Counted from the first letter of the stretch, positions 1-7,311 are shown. The stretch is 18,102 bases of DNA from an uncultured Collinsella sp. (GCA_900754075.1 CAAEBN010000062.1:1-18102); one strand, 5' to 3'. Translations and numbers: made by a program. The notes: generated by a model not told the origin, from the letters alone.

Positions 1-47
1 TCAAGAAGAACTGGCTCAAGCAAGCGCGCCGCAAGATGATCAAGTAG
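1..47 (+). CDS. C-terminal end of an unidentified protein (partial)
   Basis: Reading from base 3, an open frame ends in a TAG at 45-47 and encodes KKNWLKQARRKMIK. The very basic tail resembles the cytoplasmic end of many membrane proteins, but 14 residues do not allow a family call. The gene runs in from outside the window. The 385 bp after it contain no other + strand gene, which fits a real gene end. No convincing T-rich intrinsic terminator follows directly. Function unknown. Confidence 0.4.
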   Translation, partial: KKNWLKQARRKMIK

Positions 48-79
48 CGGGATGCTGCCAAGGGGGCTTTCCCGCCCCT

Positions 80-247
80 GTCCTCTGATCTTCCGAATCA
101 CCCTTTTCCAAGCCACTCGCTACGAATCCCTACGGAAACCCGGGAGTGATTAAAAAGGCGACCTGCGGTTTCGCGAATCAATTTAGTCATTCCCGAAATC
201 GCGAATCAGAGGACTGATTCGCCCAAATTGCGCACGAATCAGTCCTC
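80..247. repeat. Cluster of CGAATCA repeats with interleaved inverted repeats
   Basis: CGAATCA occurs in direct orientation at 94-100, 174-180, 202-208 and 235-241, and inverted (TGATTCG) at 215-221. Three perfect pairings compete: GAGGACTGATTCG (209-221) with CGAATCAGTCCTC (235-247), a 13-bp stem with a 13-nt loop; CGAATCAG (202-209) with CTGATTCG (214-221); and GTCCTCTGAT (80-89) with ATCAGAGGAC (205-214). The arrangement could be a repeat family, a structured RNA or a multi-site operator. No gene was recognised in 48-432. Confidence 0.6.
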
Positions 248-422
248 GGGCGGTACGACGCGACACGCATCGACAACACTCGGACTGGATTAGTTATCGA
301 GTGGGAGTAGTAATAGAACATTTGCTCTGTTTTTTCATACGGTTTCGTACGGTTCCGATGGCGACCGATGGGGGCGTTTCGCAACCGCCGCACCTGCAAG
401 CCACATGGTTTCACAATCGGGC

Positions 423-461
423 AAAAACTCAGAAGGCTCCTCGTGAAAAACGAGGGGCCTT
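423..461 (-). terminator. Intrinsic terminator of the AKR-ADH operon
   Basis: A 12-bp stem (433-444 with 450-461, one G-T wobble) closes a 5-nt loop. On the - strand it lies 41 nt past the dehydrogenase stop codon, and five T residues (A423-427 on the + strand) follow a few bases later. Its position and orientation fit termination of the leftward operon. Confidence 0.75.
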
Positions 462-502
462 CCGGTTTCCTTCGGCGCGGACGGATCGGGACCCCCGCCG
501 AT

Positions 503-1666
503 CTAGAGGCACTCGGTCAGAATCTGGAACACCTCGCTGCGCTCCAGTTTCTTGGCGCAGCCGCCGGTGAGCACGCAGGTGTTCGCAACCTTGTGCAGCG
601 TCTCGTCGGACGCGTCGGAGCCCATCTCGGCGAAGCTCGTGGGAAGCCCCGTCTCGCCGATGAACGTCTGCAGGCGGTCGATGCCTTCGAGCGCCACCGT
701 AAGGTCGTCTTTGCCCTCGCCATCGACGCCCCACACCTCGCGCGCCCAACGGGCGAACTGCGCGGGCGCCTCGGGGGCCAGGTGGCGGTAGAGCGCAGGA
801 TGGATGACCGCGAGGCCCATTCCATGGTTGGTGTGGGTGTACGCGCCGTACTGGTGCTGGATCATGTGCGCCTGGAAGTCCGTTGACTTGCCGATCTTGA
901 GCACGCCGTTCTCGGCCATAGCGGAGTCGTATACGAGCTCGCTGAGCGCCTCGAGGTTCCGATTGTCGTCCGCGATGATCCGCATGTTGCGGATGACGTT
1001 ACGCTGGATGGCGAGGTTGATGTCGTCGGTGACGTTGCGCCCGCGCGGGCTTCCGAAATAGCTCTCCATGCAGTGCGAGAGCGTGTCAAACGCGCCGCTC
1101 ATGAACTGCGCGTGCGGTACGGTGAGCGTGAGCGCCGGGTCGAGCGCCGCCCACATGGGCATCGCCCCCAGATAGGCGCACTTCACGTGCGTCTCCTCGT
1201 TGGTGATGACGGCGCCGTTGTTCTGCTCGGCGCCCGTGCCGGAGAGCGTAACGATGCAGCCCATGGGGATGAACGAGCTCGGCATCTTGCCGTCGGCGTG
1301 CTCGAATGTCTCGATGTCCTCGTCAAGCATCGCCTGCGCGGAGACCACCTTGCAGCAGTCGAAGACCGACCCACCGCCGACGGCGAGAATGAAGTCGACT
1401 TGCTCCTCGCGTGCGAGCGCGGCGCCTTCCTGGCACTTCTCGTAGGTTGGATTGGGCATGATGCCGCCGAAGTCCACCACGCGCTTGCCCGCACTCGTGA
1501 GCTTATCGACCACGTGGCCGTAGACGCCGGTTCGCTTGACCGAACCTCCGCCGTAGGCGAACATCACTGTCTTGCCCATGGCACCCATCTCGGCGTCGAG
1601 TACCTGGTCCATGGCCCCCTCGCCGAAGTAGTTCCTGACCGGGTAGTCGTACGTGAATGAGTTCAT
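503..1666 (-). CDS. YqhD-like iron/zinc-dependent alcohol (aldehyde-reducing) dehydrogenase
   Basis: This is a 387-residue group III metal-dependent alcohol dehydrogenase. The N-terminal Rossmann part has YGGGSVKRTGV (38-48) and GGGSVFD (97-103), which bind NAD(P). The metal ligands typical of the family are visible as Asp194, His198 (FDTLSH), His267 and His281 (NHGMGL), at the same positions and in the same total length as E. coli YqhD. The start is ATG at 1666, preceded by AGGAGGA; the frame stays open upstream but without a better ribosome site. It lies 44 nt downstream of an aldo/keto reductase and is probably co-transcribed with it. In E. coli, yqhD is likewise paired with the aldo/keto reductase gene dkgA under aldehyde control. 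NADPH-dependent reduction of short aldehydes is therefore the likely role; the substrate is inferred. Confidence 0.9.
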   Translation of the reverse strand: MNSFTYDYPVRNYFGEGAMDQVLDAEMGAMGKTVMFAYGGGSVKRTGVYGHVVDKLTSAGKRVVDFGGIMPNPTYEKCQEGAALAREEQVDFILAVGGGSVFDCCKVVSAQAMLDEDIETFEHADGKMPSSFIPMGCIVTLSGTGAEQNNGAVITNEETHVKCAYLGAMPMWAALDPALTLTVPHAQFMSGAFDTLSHCMESYFGSPRGRNVTDDINLAIQRNVIRNMRIIADDNRNLEALSELVYDSAMAENGVLKIGKSTDFQAHMIQHQYGAYTHTNHGMGLAVIHPALYRHLAPEAPAQFARWAREVWGVDGEGKDDLTVALEGIDRLQTFIGETGLPTSFAEMGSDASDETLHKVANTCVLTGGCAKKLERSEVFQILTECL

Positions 1667-1710
1667 GGCAATTCCTCCTAGTAAGTTATCAGTGCGGTCT
1701 GACCGCTCGT

Positions 1711-2562
1711 CTACACGTTGCGCACGAGCCCGGACATCCATTCGATGGTGGCGGGGTCGTGGTGGTCGAAGAACGCGCTGCGCCCGGTGTCGAGCGCGGC
1801 GATGGCGACCATCTCGTCGTCGCCCAGCGCGAAGTCGAAGACGTCGAAGTTTTGCTCCATGCGATCGCGGTGCGTGCTCTTAGGGATGCAGACCACACCG
1901 CGCTGCAGCAGCCAGCGCAACACGACCTGGGCGACCGTCTTGCCGTGCGCCTCGCCTATGCGAGCGAGGACCTCGTTGCGGAAGAGGTCGTTTCTGCCCT
2001 CCGCAAAGGGCGCCCAGCCCTCCATGGCCACCTCCTTGCCGGCCATGTACTCCTGCGCCTCGCGCTGCTGGAAGAACACGTTGCACTCGACTTGGTTCAC
2101 GGCGGGGGCGATGCGGTTGAACGAGATGAGGTTTGCGAGGTGGTCGGGGTAGAAGTTAGCTGTGCCTATGGCGCGGATAACGCCCTGCTCGTAGAGCTCC
2201 TCCATGGCGCGCCACGCGCCGAAGACGTCGCCGAACGGCTGATGGATGAGGTAGAGGTCGACGTAGCCGAGCCCCAGCCTCTTGAGCGACGCGTCGAAGC
2301 CGCGCTTGGCCCCCTCGTAGCTCACATCCGACATCCACAGCTTGGTCGTCACGAACACCTCGTCGCGCGGCAGGCCGCTCGCACGAATGGCGGCCCCGAC
2401 CGCCTCTTCGTTGCCGTAGCTCGCGGCCGTGTCGAGCAGCCGGTAGCCGACCGAGAGCGCGTCCTCCACGGCGCGCTGACATTCCGCGGCGTCCGGGATC
2501 TGATACACGCCGAAGCCGAGCTGCGGCATCCTGACGCCGTTGTTCAAGGTGATGTAGTCCAT
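1711..2562 (-). CDS. Aldo/keto reductase (2,5-diketo-D-gluconate reductase type), AKR1
   Basis: This is a complete 283-residue aldo/keto reductase, a single (beta/alpha)8 barrel that reduces aldehydes and ketones with NADPH in the cytoplasm. The catalytic tetrad is visible: Asp44 (LLDTAASYG), Tyr49, Lys74 (VTTKLW) and His107 (LIHQP). The usual IGVSNF stretch reads IGTANF here, a mild deviation. A C-terminal IPKSTHRDRMEQN segment fits the 2'-phosphate-binding loop. The start is ATG at 2562, after AGGAAGG. It is the first gene of a two-gene - strand unit with the YqhD-like dehydrogenase. A dyad sharing a motif with the LysR gene's own promoter region lies 80-115 bp upstream, so LysR control is likely. 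The physiological substrate cannot be read from sequence. Confidence 0.92.
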   Translation of the reverse strand: MDYITLNNGVRMPQLGFGVYQIPDAAECQRAVEDALSVGYRLLDTAASYGNEEAVGAAIRASGLPRDEVFVTTKLWMSDVSYEGAKRGFDASLKRLGLGYVDLYLIHQPFGDVFGAWRAMEELYEQGVIRAIGTANFYPDHLANLISFNRIAPAVNQVECNVFFQQREAQEYMAGKEVAMEGWAPFAEGRNDLFRNEVLARIGEAHGKTVAQVVLRWLLQRGVVCIPKSTHRDRMEQNFDVFDFALGDDEMVAIAALDTGRSAFFDHHDPATIEWMSGLVRNV

Positions 2563-2643
2563 GGTGCCTTCCTTTCTCGCAACTTGACGTATCCACCATA
2601 CGAGGGGCGCCGCGCCGGCGGAAGTTTCCGTTGGTGAGGGTTC

Positions 2644-2675
2644 TATAACGCTGGGGTGCGCACGGTGTTATAACC
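2644..2675. promoter_or_regulatory. Probable LysR operator upstream of the AKR1-ADH operon
   Basis: TATAAC (2644-2649) and GTTATA (2667-2672) form an inverted repeat, extended by GGTT upstream (2639-2642) and ACC downstream. Bases 2644-2665 match TATAAC-N2-TGGGGT-N4-ACGG, the same pattern found in the same orientation at 3805-3826 between the LysR gene and AKR2. The site lies about 80-115 bp upstream of the AKR1 start codon. Confidence 0.6.
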
Positions 2676-2859
2676 TGCGGGTTCTAGGAGTCACCTCAAA
2701 GAGATCGGCGCCGAGCTCGTCGGCGATGGCCTGAGCTACGACAGCGGTGCGGCCCTGTGCCGAGTAGCAGGCCACGAGGACGTTGCCGTCTGCAGCGGGC
2801 ACTGCGGCGGGCTCGTCCTCGACAGTCGACTGGTCCTCGGCGGCGGCTTGGTTGGTCCG
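2668..2859 (-). pseudogene. Flavodoxin fragment, truncated at both ends
   Basis: The - strand encodes an open 63-codon stretch with no good start. It contains GNVLVACYSAQGRTAVVAQA followed by IADELGADLFEVTP, the first strand, FMN-phosphate loop (SAQGRT) and first helix of a flavodoxin. The Ala/Glu/Asp-rich lead-in resembles the linker of exported flavodoxin-like lipoproteins. The homology stops after EVTP near 2686, five unrelated codons follow, and the frame ends in a TAA inside the AKR1 operator dyad. An in-frame stop lies at 2860-2862, just past the end of AKR2. At least two thirds of a flavodoxin domain is missing, so this is a relic rather than a gene. It sits between two aldo/keto reductases and may record a deletion that joined them. 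Confidence 0.7.
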
Positions 2860-2873
2860 TTATCGTCTGAGCG

Positions 2874-3722
2874 CTACTCCTGCGAGTCGAAATCGGGGCG
2901 TATGGCCAGGTAGCCCGCGAGTGCTTCCTCAGTGGCGGTGTAGTAGGTCATGGTCCCGTCGAGCTTGGCAATCTCGGCCATCTCGTCTTCGGTGAGGGAG
3001 AAGTCGAAGATGTTCGCGTTGTCGGCGATGTGGGCGGGGTTCTTGGAGCCGGGGATGATGGAGGTGCCCATCTGCACGTGCCAGCGCAGGATCACCTGGG
3101 CCGGGGTCTTGCCGTACTTCTCGGCGAGAGCGACGAAGACGGGCTCCTCCAGAAGACCTTTGTCGCCGTGGCCGAGCGGGTACCACGCCTCAATCACCGT
3201 GCCGTACGGCGCGAGGTAGGCGCGCAGGTCGCGCTGGGCGTGGTAGGGGTGGCACTCAACGGTCACGAGCTGCGGCTTGATGTCGGCGACCTCGATGACC
3301 TCGGCAATCTTGTCTTGCGGGAAGTTGGAGAGGCCGAGGGCGCGCACCTTGCCCGCGCGGTAGGCCTCCTCCATCGTGCGCCACGCGGCCAGGTAGTCGC
3401 CTACCGGCTGGTGCAGGATGAGCATGTCGACGTAGTCGAGCCCTAGGCGCTGGAGCGTGGCGTCCACCGCCGGCATGCCCGCGTCGTAGACGCTCGGCCA
3501 GAGCTTGGTGGAGACGAAGATCTTGTCGCGCGCGATGCCGCTTTTGGCGATGGCACGGCCCACGGCGCGCTCGTTCATGTAGGCGTTGGCGGTGTCGATG
3601 TGCTCGTAGCCAGCCGCGAGCGCGGCGGTTGCGGCTGGCTCGGCCTCGTCTGGGGTCATGAGGAAGGTGCCCAAACCCTCGATGGGCATCTCTACGTCGT
3701 TGTTGAGCTTCAGATACTCCAT
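2874..3722 (-). CDS. Aldo/keto reductase, AKR2
   Basis: This is a complete 282-residue NADPH-dependent aldo/keto reductase. The catalytic residues are Asp43 (HIDTANAY), Tyr48, Lys73 (STKLW) and His104 (LILHQP); ALGLSNF and IIPGSKNPAHIADN mark the later barrel strands and the cofactor loop. It starts at ATG 3722 behind a strong GGAGGAG site. It is divergent from the LysR regulator across about 130 bp holding the shared motif, the classical arrangement for a LysR protein and its target. It is a diverged paralogue of AKR1 rather than a recent duplicate. Immediately past its stop lies the flavodoxin relic, so any former operon partner is broken. The substrate is unknown; a reactive aldehyde is the best guess from the company it keeps. 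Confidence 0.92.
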   Translation of the reverse strand: MEYLKLNNDVEMPIEGLGTFLMTPDEAEPAATAALAAGYEHIDTANAYMNERAVGRAIAKSGIARDKIFVSTKLWPSVYDAGMPAVDATLQRLGLDYVDMLILHQPVGDYLAAWRTMEEAYRAGKVRALGLSNFPQDKIAEVIEVADIKPQLVTVECHPYHAQRDLRAYLAPYGTVIEAWYPLGHGDKGLLEEPVFVALAEKYGKTPAQVILRWHVQMGTSIIPGSKNPAHIADNANIFDFSLTEDEMAEIAKLDGTMTYYTATEEALAGYLAIRPDFDSQE

Positions 3723-3804
3723 GGTCTCCTCCTTAATGGCGACTTTTCGAATACAAGGCTACGGCGTTTACTGACGTGCGAGAAGTTCACGTTGGAATGA
3801 TGGA

Positions 3805-3826
3805 TATAACCATGGGGTATATACGG
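3805..3826. promoter_or_regulatory. Probable LysR operator between AKR2 and the LysR gene
   Basis: The sequence follows TATAAC-N2-TGGGGT-N4-ACGG, matching 2644-2665. Its core, TATAACCATGGGGTATA (3805-3821), is a near-perfect palindrome with the T-N11-A character expected of LysR-type sites. It lies 26-47 bp before the LysR start codon and about 85-105 bp before that of AKR2, so one site could serve autoregulation and activation. Confidence 0.65.
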
Positions 3827-3851
3827 CACATAATGCGTGACAGGAGGATCG

Positions 3852-4751
3852 ATGTACAACCCACAGCTTGACACTTTCATCCGCGTGGCGGAGGCGGGCA
3901 GCTTCTCCAAAGCGGCACAAGAGTCCTTCATCACGCCCACGGCCGTCATCAAGCAGATGAACCTGCTGGAGTCGCGGCTAGGCCTTACGCTGTTCCACCG
4001 ATCGCATCAGGGGCTTTCGCTTACGCGAGCAGGCAGGTCGCTGCTCGCCGACGCCCGCCATATCGTGCAGTACTCTCAAGAATCAATCGCACGCGCCCGC
4101 GTCGCCGAGCGTGGAGAGAAGCGCATCATCCGCGTGGGAGTGTCGCTCATGACGCCCAGCACGCCGCTCACGAAGCTGTGGCCGAAGGTGAAGGAACGTT
4201 GCCCTGGCATGAGCCTTCAGGTGGTCACGTTTGAAAACACACCCTCGGCGGCGCGCAGTTTGGCGAACCTCGGGCAAGACATGGATATCGTGGCGGGGAT
4301 TTTCGACGATGCCTTTCTTAAAGAGCGCGGGTGTCTGGGCCTCGAGCTTTCGCGCGAGCCGCTCTGGTGCGCCGTTCCTGTCGACAACGAACTCGCCAAA
4401 CGCGACATCGTCACATTCGACGACCTCCACAATCACAGTCTTATGCTTATACGCCGGGGCTGGAACGCCGAAATCGACCGCGTGCGCGACGAGATACTCT
4501 TGCATCATCCTCAAATCGCGCTCGTAGACTTCCCGCAATATCGGGCGGAGGTGTTCAATCGCGGCGCGAACGAGGACCTCGCGCTTGCGACGCTGCCGTT
4601 GTGGGCCAACGTCCACCCCATGCTCAAAACCGTCCCTACCGATTGGGACTGTCTCGTGTCTTACGGGCTGCTTCATTCGTCGCACCCCGCAGACCATGTG
4701 CGGGAGTTCCTCGATGCGGTGTCTGCCGTGCTCGAGGCAGAGCATCGATAG
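3852..4751 (+). CDS. LysR-family transcriptional regulator
   Basis: This is a 299-residue LysR-type regulator of normal length. The N-terminal winged HTH (about 3-62) reads LDTFIRVAEAGSFSKAAQES, continuing through the TPTAVIKQMNLLESRLG recognition region and GLSLTRAG; the rest is the periplasmic-binding-protein-like effector domain. The start is ATG 3852 after AGGAGG, four bases away; a GTG at 3837 would place the ribosome site inside the gene. It is divergent from AKR2. The motif upstream recurs before the AKR1-ADH operon, so its regulon probably contains all three reductases. The inducer is not deducible; a reactive carbonyl is plausible. A strong terminator follows at 4895-4929. Confidence 0.92.
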   Translation: MYNPQLDTFIRVAEAGSFSKAAQESFITPTAVIKQMNLLESRLGLTLFHRSHQGLSLTRAGRSLLADARHIVQYSQESIARARVAERGEKRIIRVGVSLMTPSTPLTKLWPKVKERCPGMSLQVVTFENTPSAARSLANLGQDMDIVAGIFDDAFLKERGCLGLELSREPLWCAVPVDNELAKRDIVTFDDLHNHSLMLIRRGWNAEIDRVRDEILLHHPQIALVDFPQYRAEVFNRGANEDLALATLPLWANVHPMLKTVPTDWDCLVSYGLLHSSHPADHVREFLDAVSAVLEAEHR

Positions 4752-4894
4752 GCAATCGCGAACAGATGCGCTTATGCCTATGGGAATAACGGGAACTGGC
4801 TTCTGAACTCGCGTTTTGATACCGTCGAGTACCGCCTGATGCTGTTTCGGCGTCGCCATAGAGCAAAGCCATCAGCGAAATAACGGGAATAACA

Positions 4895-4929
4895 GCCTCC
4901 GAACCTTCTGGTTCGGAGGCTTTCTTTTT
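4895..4929 (+). terminator. Intrinsic terminator after the LysR gene
   Basis: A perfect 11-bp GC-rich stem (4895-4905 with 4910-4920) closes a TTCT loop and is followed directly by TTTCTTTTT. It ends rightward transcription from the LysR gene 143 nt after the stop codon. The stretch 4752-4894 in between shows no supportable gene. Confidence 0.9.
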
Positions 4930-4982
4930 GCATGTCTGCCTAAAACGACTCCTTGCCAAAGCCCCTTGAGCATCGGGCGGCA

Positions 4983-5423
4983 TTATTGAGTGTGGGCGTT
5001 ATCGTAGGTATCTTTGATTTCTTCCGGCAAATTGTCGGGAATCAGCGCCTTCACTCTATCCTCGTTGCCATCTTGGATCGCCTGCTCGTAGTACCAGCAT
5101 TTGAACTTCAACATATCCAGCGCACGGTTCATGTTCGCGATCTCCGATTCCATGTGGGCCTTCCGCTCCTCGAACATGGCCTTGCGCTTGGGATATGTCG
5201 ATGGGCCCTCCGCGCACCATTCCATGAACAGCCGGATGTCCTTGATCTCCATCCCAGCCTTCTTCAGGCATTCGATGACCCGAAGCGCCTCGAGTTCCGT
5301 ATCGCCGAATCGGCGAATGCCGGACGTTCGCTCCAATTCCGGGAACAATCCCTGCTTGTCGTAATAACGCAGCGTGGAAACGGGCAGATCGAACATCTCC
5401 GCCACCTGTCCGATTGTGTACAT
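4983..5423 (-). CDS. MerR-family transcriptional regulator
   Basis: This is a 146-residue MerR-type regulator. The N-terminal winged HTH starts MYTIGQVAEMFDLPVSTLRY and continues YDKQGLFPELERTSGIRRFG; residues 75-115 form the dimerisation coiled coil, and a short charged tail follows. The effector end has a single Cys (CWYYEQA) but no metal-binding Cys cluster, so it belongs with the small-molecule or electrophile-sensing branch (BmrR/NmlR-like) rather than the metal sensors. The start is ATG 5423 after GGAGGG; a non-ATG start 15 nt upstream is less likely. It is divergent from the carboxymuconolactone decarboxylase-cupin gene over a shared promoter with a MerR-type dyad, implying autoregulation and activation of that neighbour. 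Confidence 0.92.
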   Translation of the reverse strand: MYTIGQVAEMFDLPVSTLRYYDKQGLFPELERTSGIRRFGDTELEALRVIECLKKAGMEIKDIRLFMEWCAEGPSTYPKRKAMFEERKAHMESEIANMNRALDMLKFKCWYYEQAIQDGNEDRVKALIPDNLPEEIKDTYDNAHTQ

Positions 5424-5454
5424 GGTCCCTCCGGACAAATCTCGAATTTACTCC

Positions 5455-5497
5455 TTGACCTAAAGTTAGGTTTAGGTATTACCTTTATTTTCGTCAA
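5455..5497. promoter_or_regulatory. Divergent MerR-type promoter and operator
   Basis: Rightward, a -35 TTGACC (5455-5460) is followed 18-19 bp later by TTACCT/TACCTT, the over-long spacer that MerR activators need. The spacer holds the perfect dyad ACCTAAA-N6-TTTAGGT (5458-5477). Leftward, TTGACG (complement of 5492-5497) and TAAACC (complement of 5469-5474), 17 bp apart, could drive the MerR gene through the same dyad. Confidence 0.75.
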
Positions 5498-5699
5498 TAC
5501 AAATCGGGAGCGCAAGGGATTTTCGCCAAAGGCGCACGCTTGCCGGAACGGTATTCGCCGGCGGCTTGAACGGTGTGGGCGAAATCGGCGGGCATCCCGC
5601 TCTTGAGCAGGCGCGACGAATGGGCACAGGAGTCTAGGCGCGGCTTAGCTGGACGGAAGCAGTTTTGCACTCAAAACCATCGACAGGAGGAAATCGATT

Positions 5700-6464
5700 A
5701 TGGCAATCAAACAGACAGCGGGCAGAGATGCCCTGGGGGAGTTCGCTCCCAAATTTGCACAGCTCAACGATGATGTGCTGTTCGGCGAGGTGTGGAGCCG
5801 GGAGGGCGAGCTTTCCTTGCACGATCGCAGCATAGTGACGGTGGTTGCCCTAATGGCGCAGGGCCTGACGGACTCCTCGTTCCAATATCATCTGATGTCC
5901 GCAAAGAACAACGGCGTGACCAGGGCGGAGATAGCGGAGATCCTTACGCACGCGGCGTTTTACGCGGGCTGGCCCAAGGCATGGGCGGCCTTCCGCATGG
6001 CGAAGGAGGTCTGGGCGGATGACGATGCCGCCGACGCAAAGGCCGAGCACCAAAACGAGATGGCCTTTCCTATCGGTGCCCCTAACGACGCATTCGCGAA
6101 GTACTTTATCGGCCAAAGCTACCTCGCGCCCCTTTCCACCGAGCAGGTCGGCGTTTACAACGTGACGTTCGAGCCCGGCTGCCGCAACAACTGGCACATC
6201 CATCACGCCAAAAGCGGTGGCGGGCAGATCCTCGTCTGCGTGGCTGGCCGAGGGTTTTACCAGGAATGGGGAAAGCCGGCACAGGAGCTGCACCCCGGTG
6301 ATGTGGTCAACATCGCCCCGGGGGTGAAACATTGGCACGGGGCCGCGCCCGACGGCTGGTTCTCCCATCTTGCGCTGGAGGTTCCGGGCGAGGAGACCTC
6401 CAGCGAGTGGTTGGAGCCTGTGAACGACGAGGAATATCTCAAAGCGACTAACAAGGAGGCTTAA
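5700..6464 (+). CDS. Carboxymuconolactone decarboxylase-like protein with C-terminal cupin domain
   Basis: This is a 254-residue two-domain protein. Residues about 10-105 are a carboxymuconolactone decarboxylase/AhpD-fold domain (LHDRSIVTVVALMAQG, then HAAFYAGWPKAWAAF). It lacks the CxxC of true AhpD peroxidases, so peroxidase action is unlikely. Residues about 150-235 are a cupin with metal-ligand candidates His166, His168, His169 and Gln176 (NNWHIHHAKSGGGQ) and His211/His213 (VKHWHG). Such fusions are common next to MerR regulators in gut bacteria and are usually annotated as such with no proven substrate. The start is ATG 5700 behind AGGAGG. The transcript would carry an unusually long leader of about 200 nt. 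Its 3' end overlaps the convergent sirtuin-like gene by 17 bp. Confidence 0.9.
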   Translation: MAIKQTAGRDALGEFAPKFAQLNDDVLFGEVWSREGELSLHDRSIVTVVALMAQGLTDSSFQYHLMSAKNNGVTRAEIAEILTHAAFYAGWPKAWAAFRMAKEVWADDDAADAKAEHQNEMAFPIGAPNDAFAKYFIGQSYLAPLSTEQVGVYNVTFEPGCRNNWHIHHAKSGGGQILVCVAGRGFYQEWGKPAQELHPGDVVNIAPGVKHWHGAAPDGWFSHLALEVPGEETSSEWLEPVNDEEYLKATNKEA

Positions 6465-7311
6465 ATACCTTCGCCGTCCGCGCCGCCGAGAGCAGGGCGC
6501 CCAAATCGGCCTGGATTGCCTCTGCCTTGCTTCCAAGCTGCAGCGGAGCCGAGTCGCCCGAGATGTTTACGCTTAACAGGTGCGCATCCGTCAGCTTTGC
6601 GGTCATGCTCCAGAACGGGAGTGTGATGATGCCGGGGGTCATCTCGCCCACGCCCAGTTCCAGCAACAACACACGGACGTTACCGCGCTCGCGCACGAAG
6701 CGCTCGTATCGTTCGAGACTCTCGCGCCATGCCGTGCCCTGCAGAAACGTGTCGTCCCGTACCCACGGCACAAGCTGCCAACCGCAGTGCGGGCATCGGG
6801 GGACATCCTCGCTGCGGATCTCGAACCCCGCCATGCCTGCGAGCATGCGCTCGACGTAGGGACTCGCATCGAAGATCTCGTCGCAGCATGGTTGCTTGCA
6901 CTGAAGGTGCGCGAAGCTTCCCTGATAGTTGCAGGTACTCTCGGCAGGAAACGTCTTCTCGACCTGGGTGTCCACATTGGTGCTCAGGATGAAGTAATCC
7001 TTATGGCCGATGAGGGACCGCAGGTCGAGATAGGGCTGCGAGGCAGGCTCGCGCAGCATGAAATCGATGTATCGCGCGTAGTAGGCCCATTGCTGCTCGA
7101 GACTGGGATAGAGGTGGTAGAAGCCGTCGAAAAGGCTCTTGAAGCCAAAGGCTTGCTGCCAGTCCGCCATTCCGGCACGCGTCATGCCCGCGTGGTTGTA
7201 ATGGTTGAACCCGGCGGCGCTCGACATGCCCGAGCCGATGCCGACGATGATGGCGTCGGCATCGTCGATAAGGCTTCGAAGCCTCATCGCTTCTCTTTCT
7301 AGAGGCGGCAT
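6448..7311 (-). CDS. Sir2-family protein, class-M (SirTM)-like, with zinc module
   Basis: This is a 287-residue sirtuin-fold NAD-binding protein. GIGSGMSSAAG (24-34) is the NAD glycine-rich loop. STNVDTQ supplies Asn112 and Asp114. The position of the classical catalytic His is taken by Gln130 (NYQGSF), as in SirTM ADP-ribosyltransferases. Cys138/Cys142 and CPHC (173-176) form the zinc module, Arg185 (WVRDDTF) matches the extra SirTM arginine, and LLLELGVGEMTPGII closes the Rossmann fold. Protein ADP-ribosylation rather than deacetylation is therefore the likelier activity, by family. The start at 7311 is chosen for GAGGAG 8 nt upstream; it overlaps the preceding sirtuin gene by 13 nt, so it is translationally coupled. 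No macrodomain or GcvH-L partner is seen in the window, unlike the described SirTM operons. Confidence 0.85.
   Translation of the reverse strand: MPPLEREAMRLRSLIDDADAIIVGIGSGMSSAAGFNHYNHAGMTRAGMADWQQAFGFKSLFDGFYHLYPSLEQQWAYYARYIDFMLREPASQPYLDLRSLIGHKDYFILSTNVDTQVEKTFPAESTCNYQGSFAHLQCKQPCCDEIFDASPYVERMLAGMAGFEIRSEDVPRCPHCGWQLVPWVRDDTFLQGTAWRESLERYERFVRERGNVRVLLLELGVGEMTPGIITLPFWSMTAKLTDAHLLSVNISGDSAPLQLGSKAEAIQADLGALLSAARTAKVFKPPC

Noticed and set aside
173..247. CRISPR-like spacing of the CGAATCA repeats
   Set aside because: The repeats are only 7-9 bp, irregularly spaced, partly inverted, and no cas genes are nearby.
1667..1741. Upstream extension of the alcohol dehydrogenase frame
   Set aside because: The extra 25 residues have no family support and the AGGAGGA site sits directly before ATG 1666.
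1657..2637. A 326-codon + strand open frame opposite AKR1
   Set aside because: It is antisense to a clear aldo/keto reductase, rich in Arg/His/Val/Glu shadow composition, and matches no family.
4752..4894. Possible - strand start MATPKQHQAVLDGIKTRVQ near 4859 reading into the LysR gene
   Set aside because: The frame continues as the antisense of the LysR gene and has no clear ribosome site; too little to call a gene or remnant.
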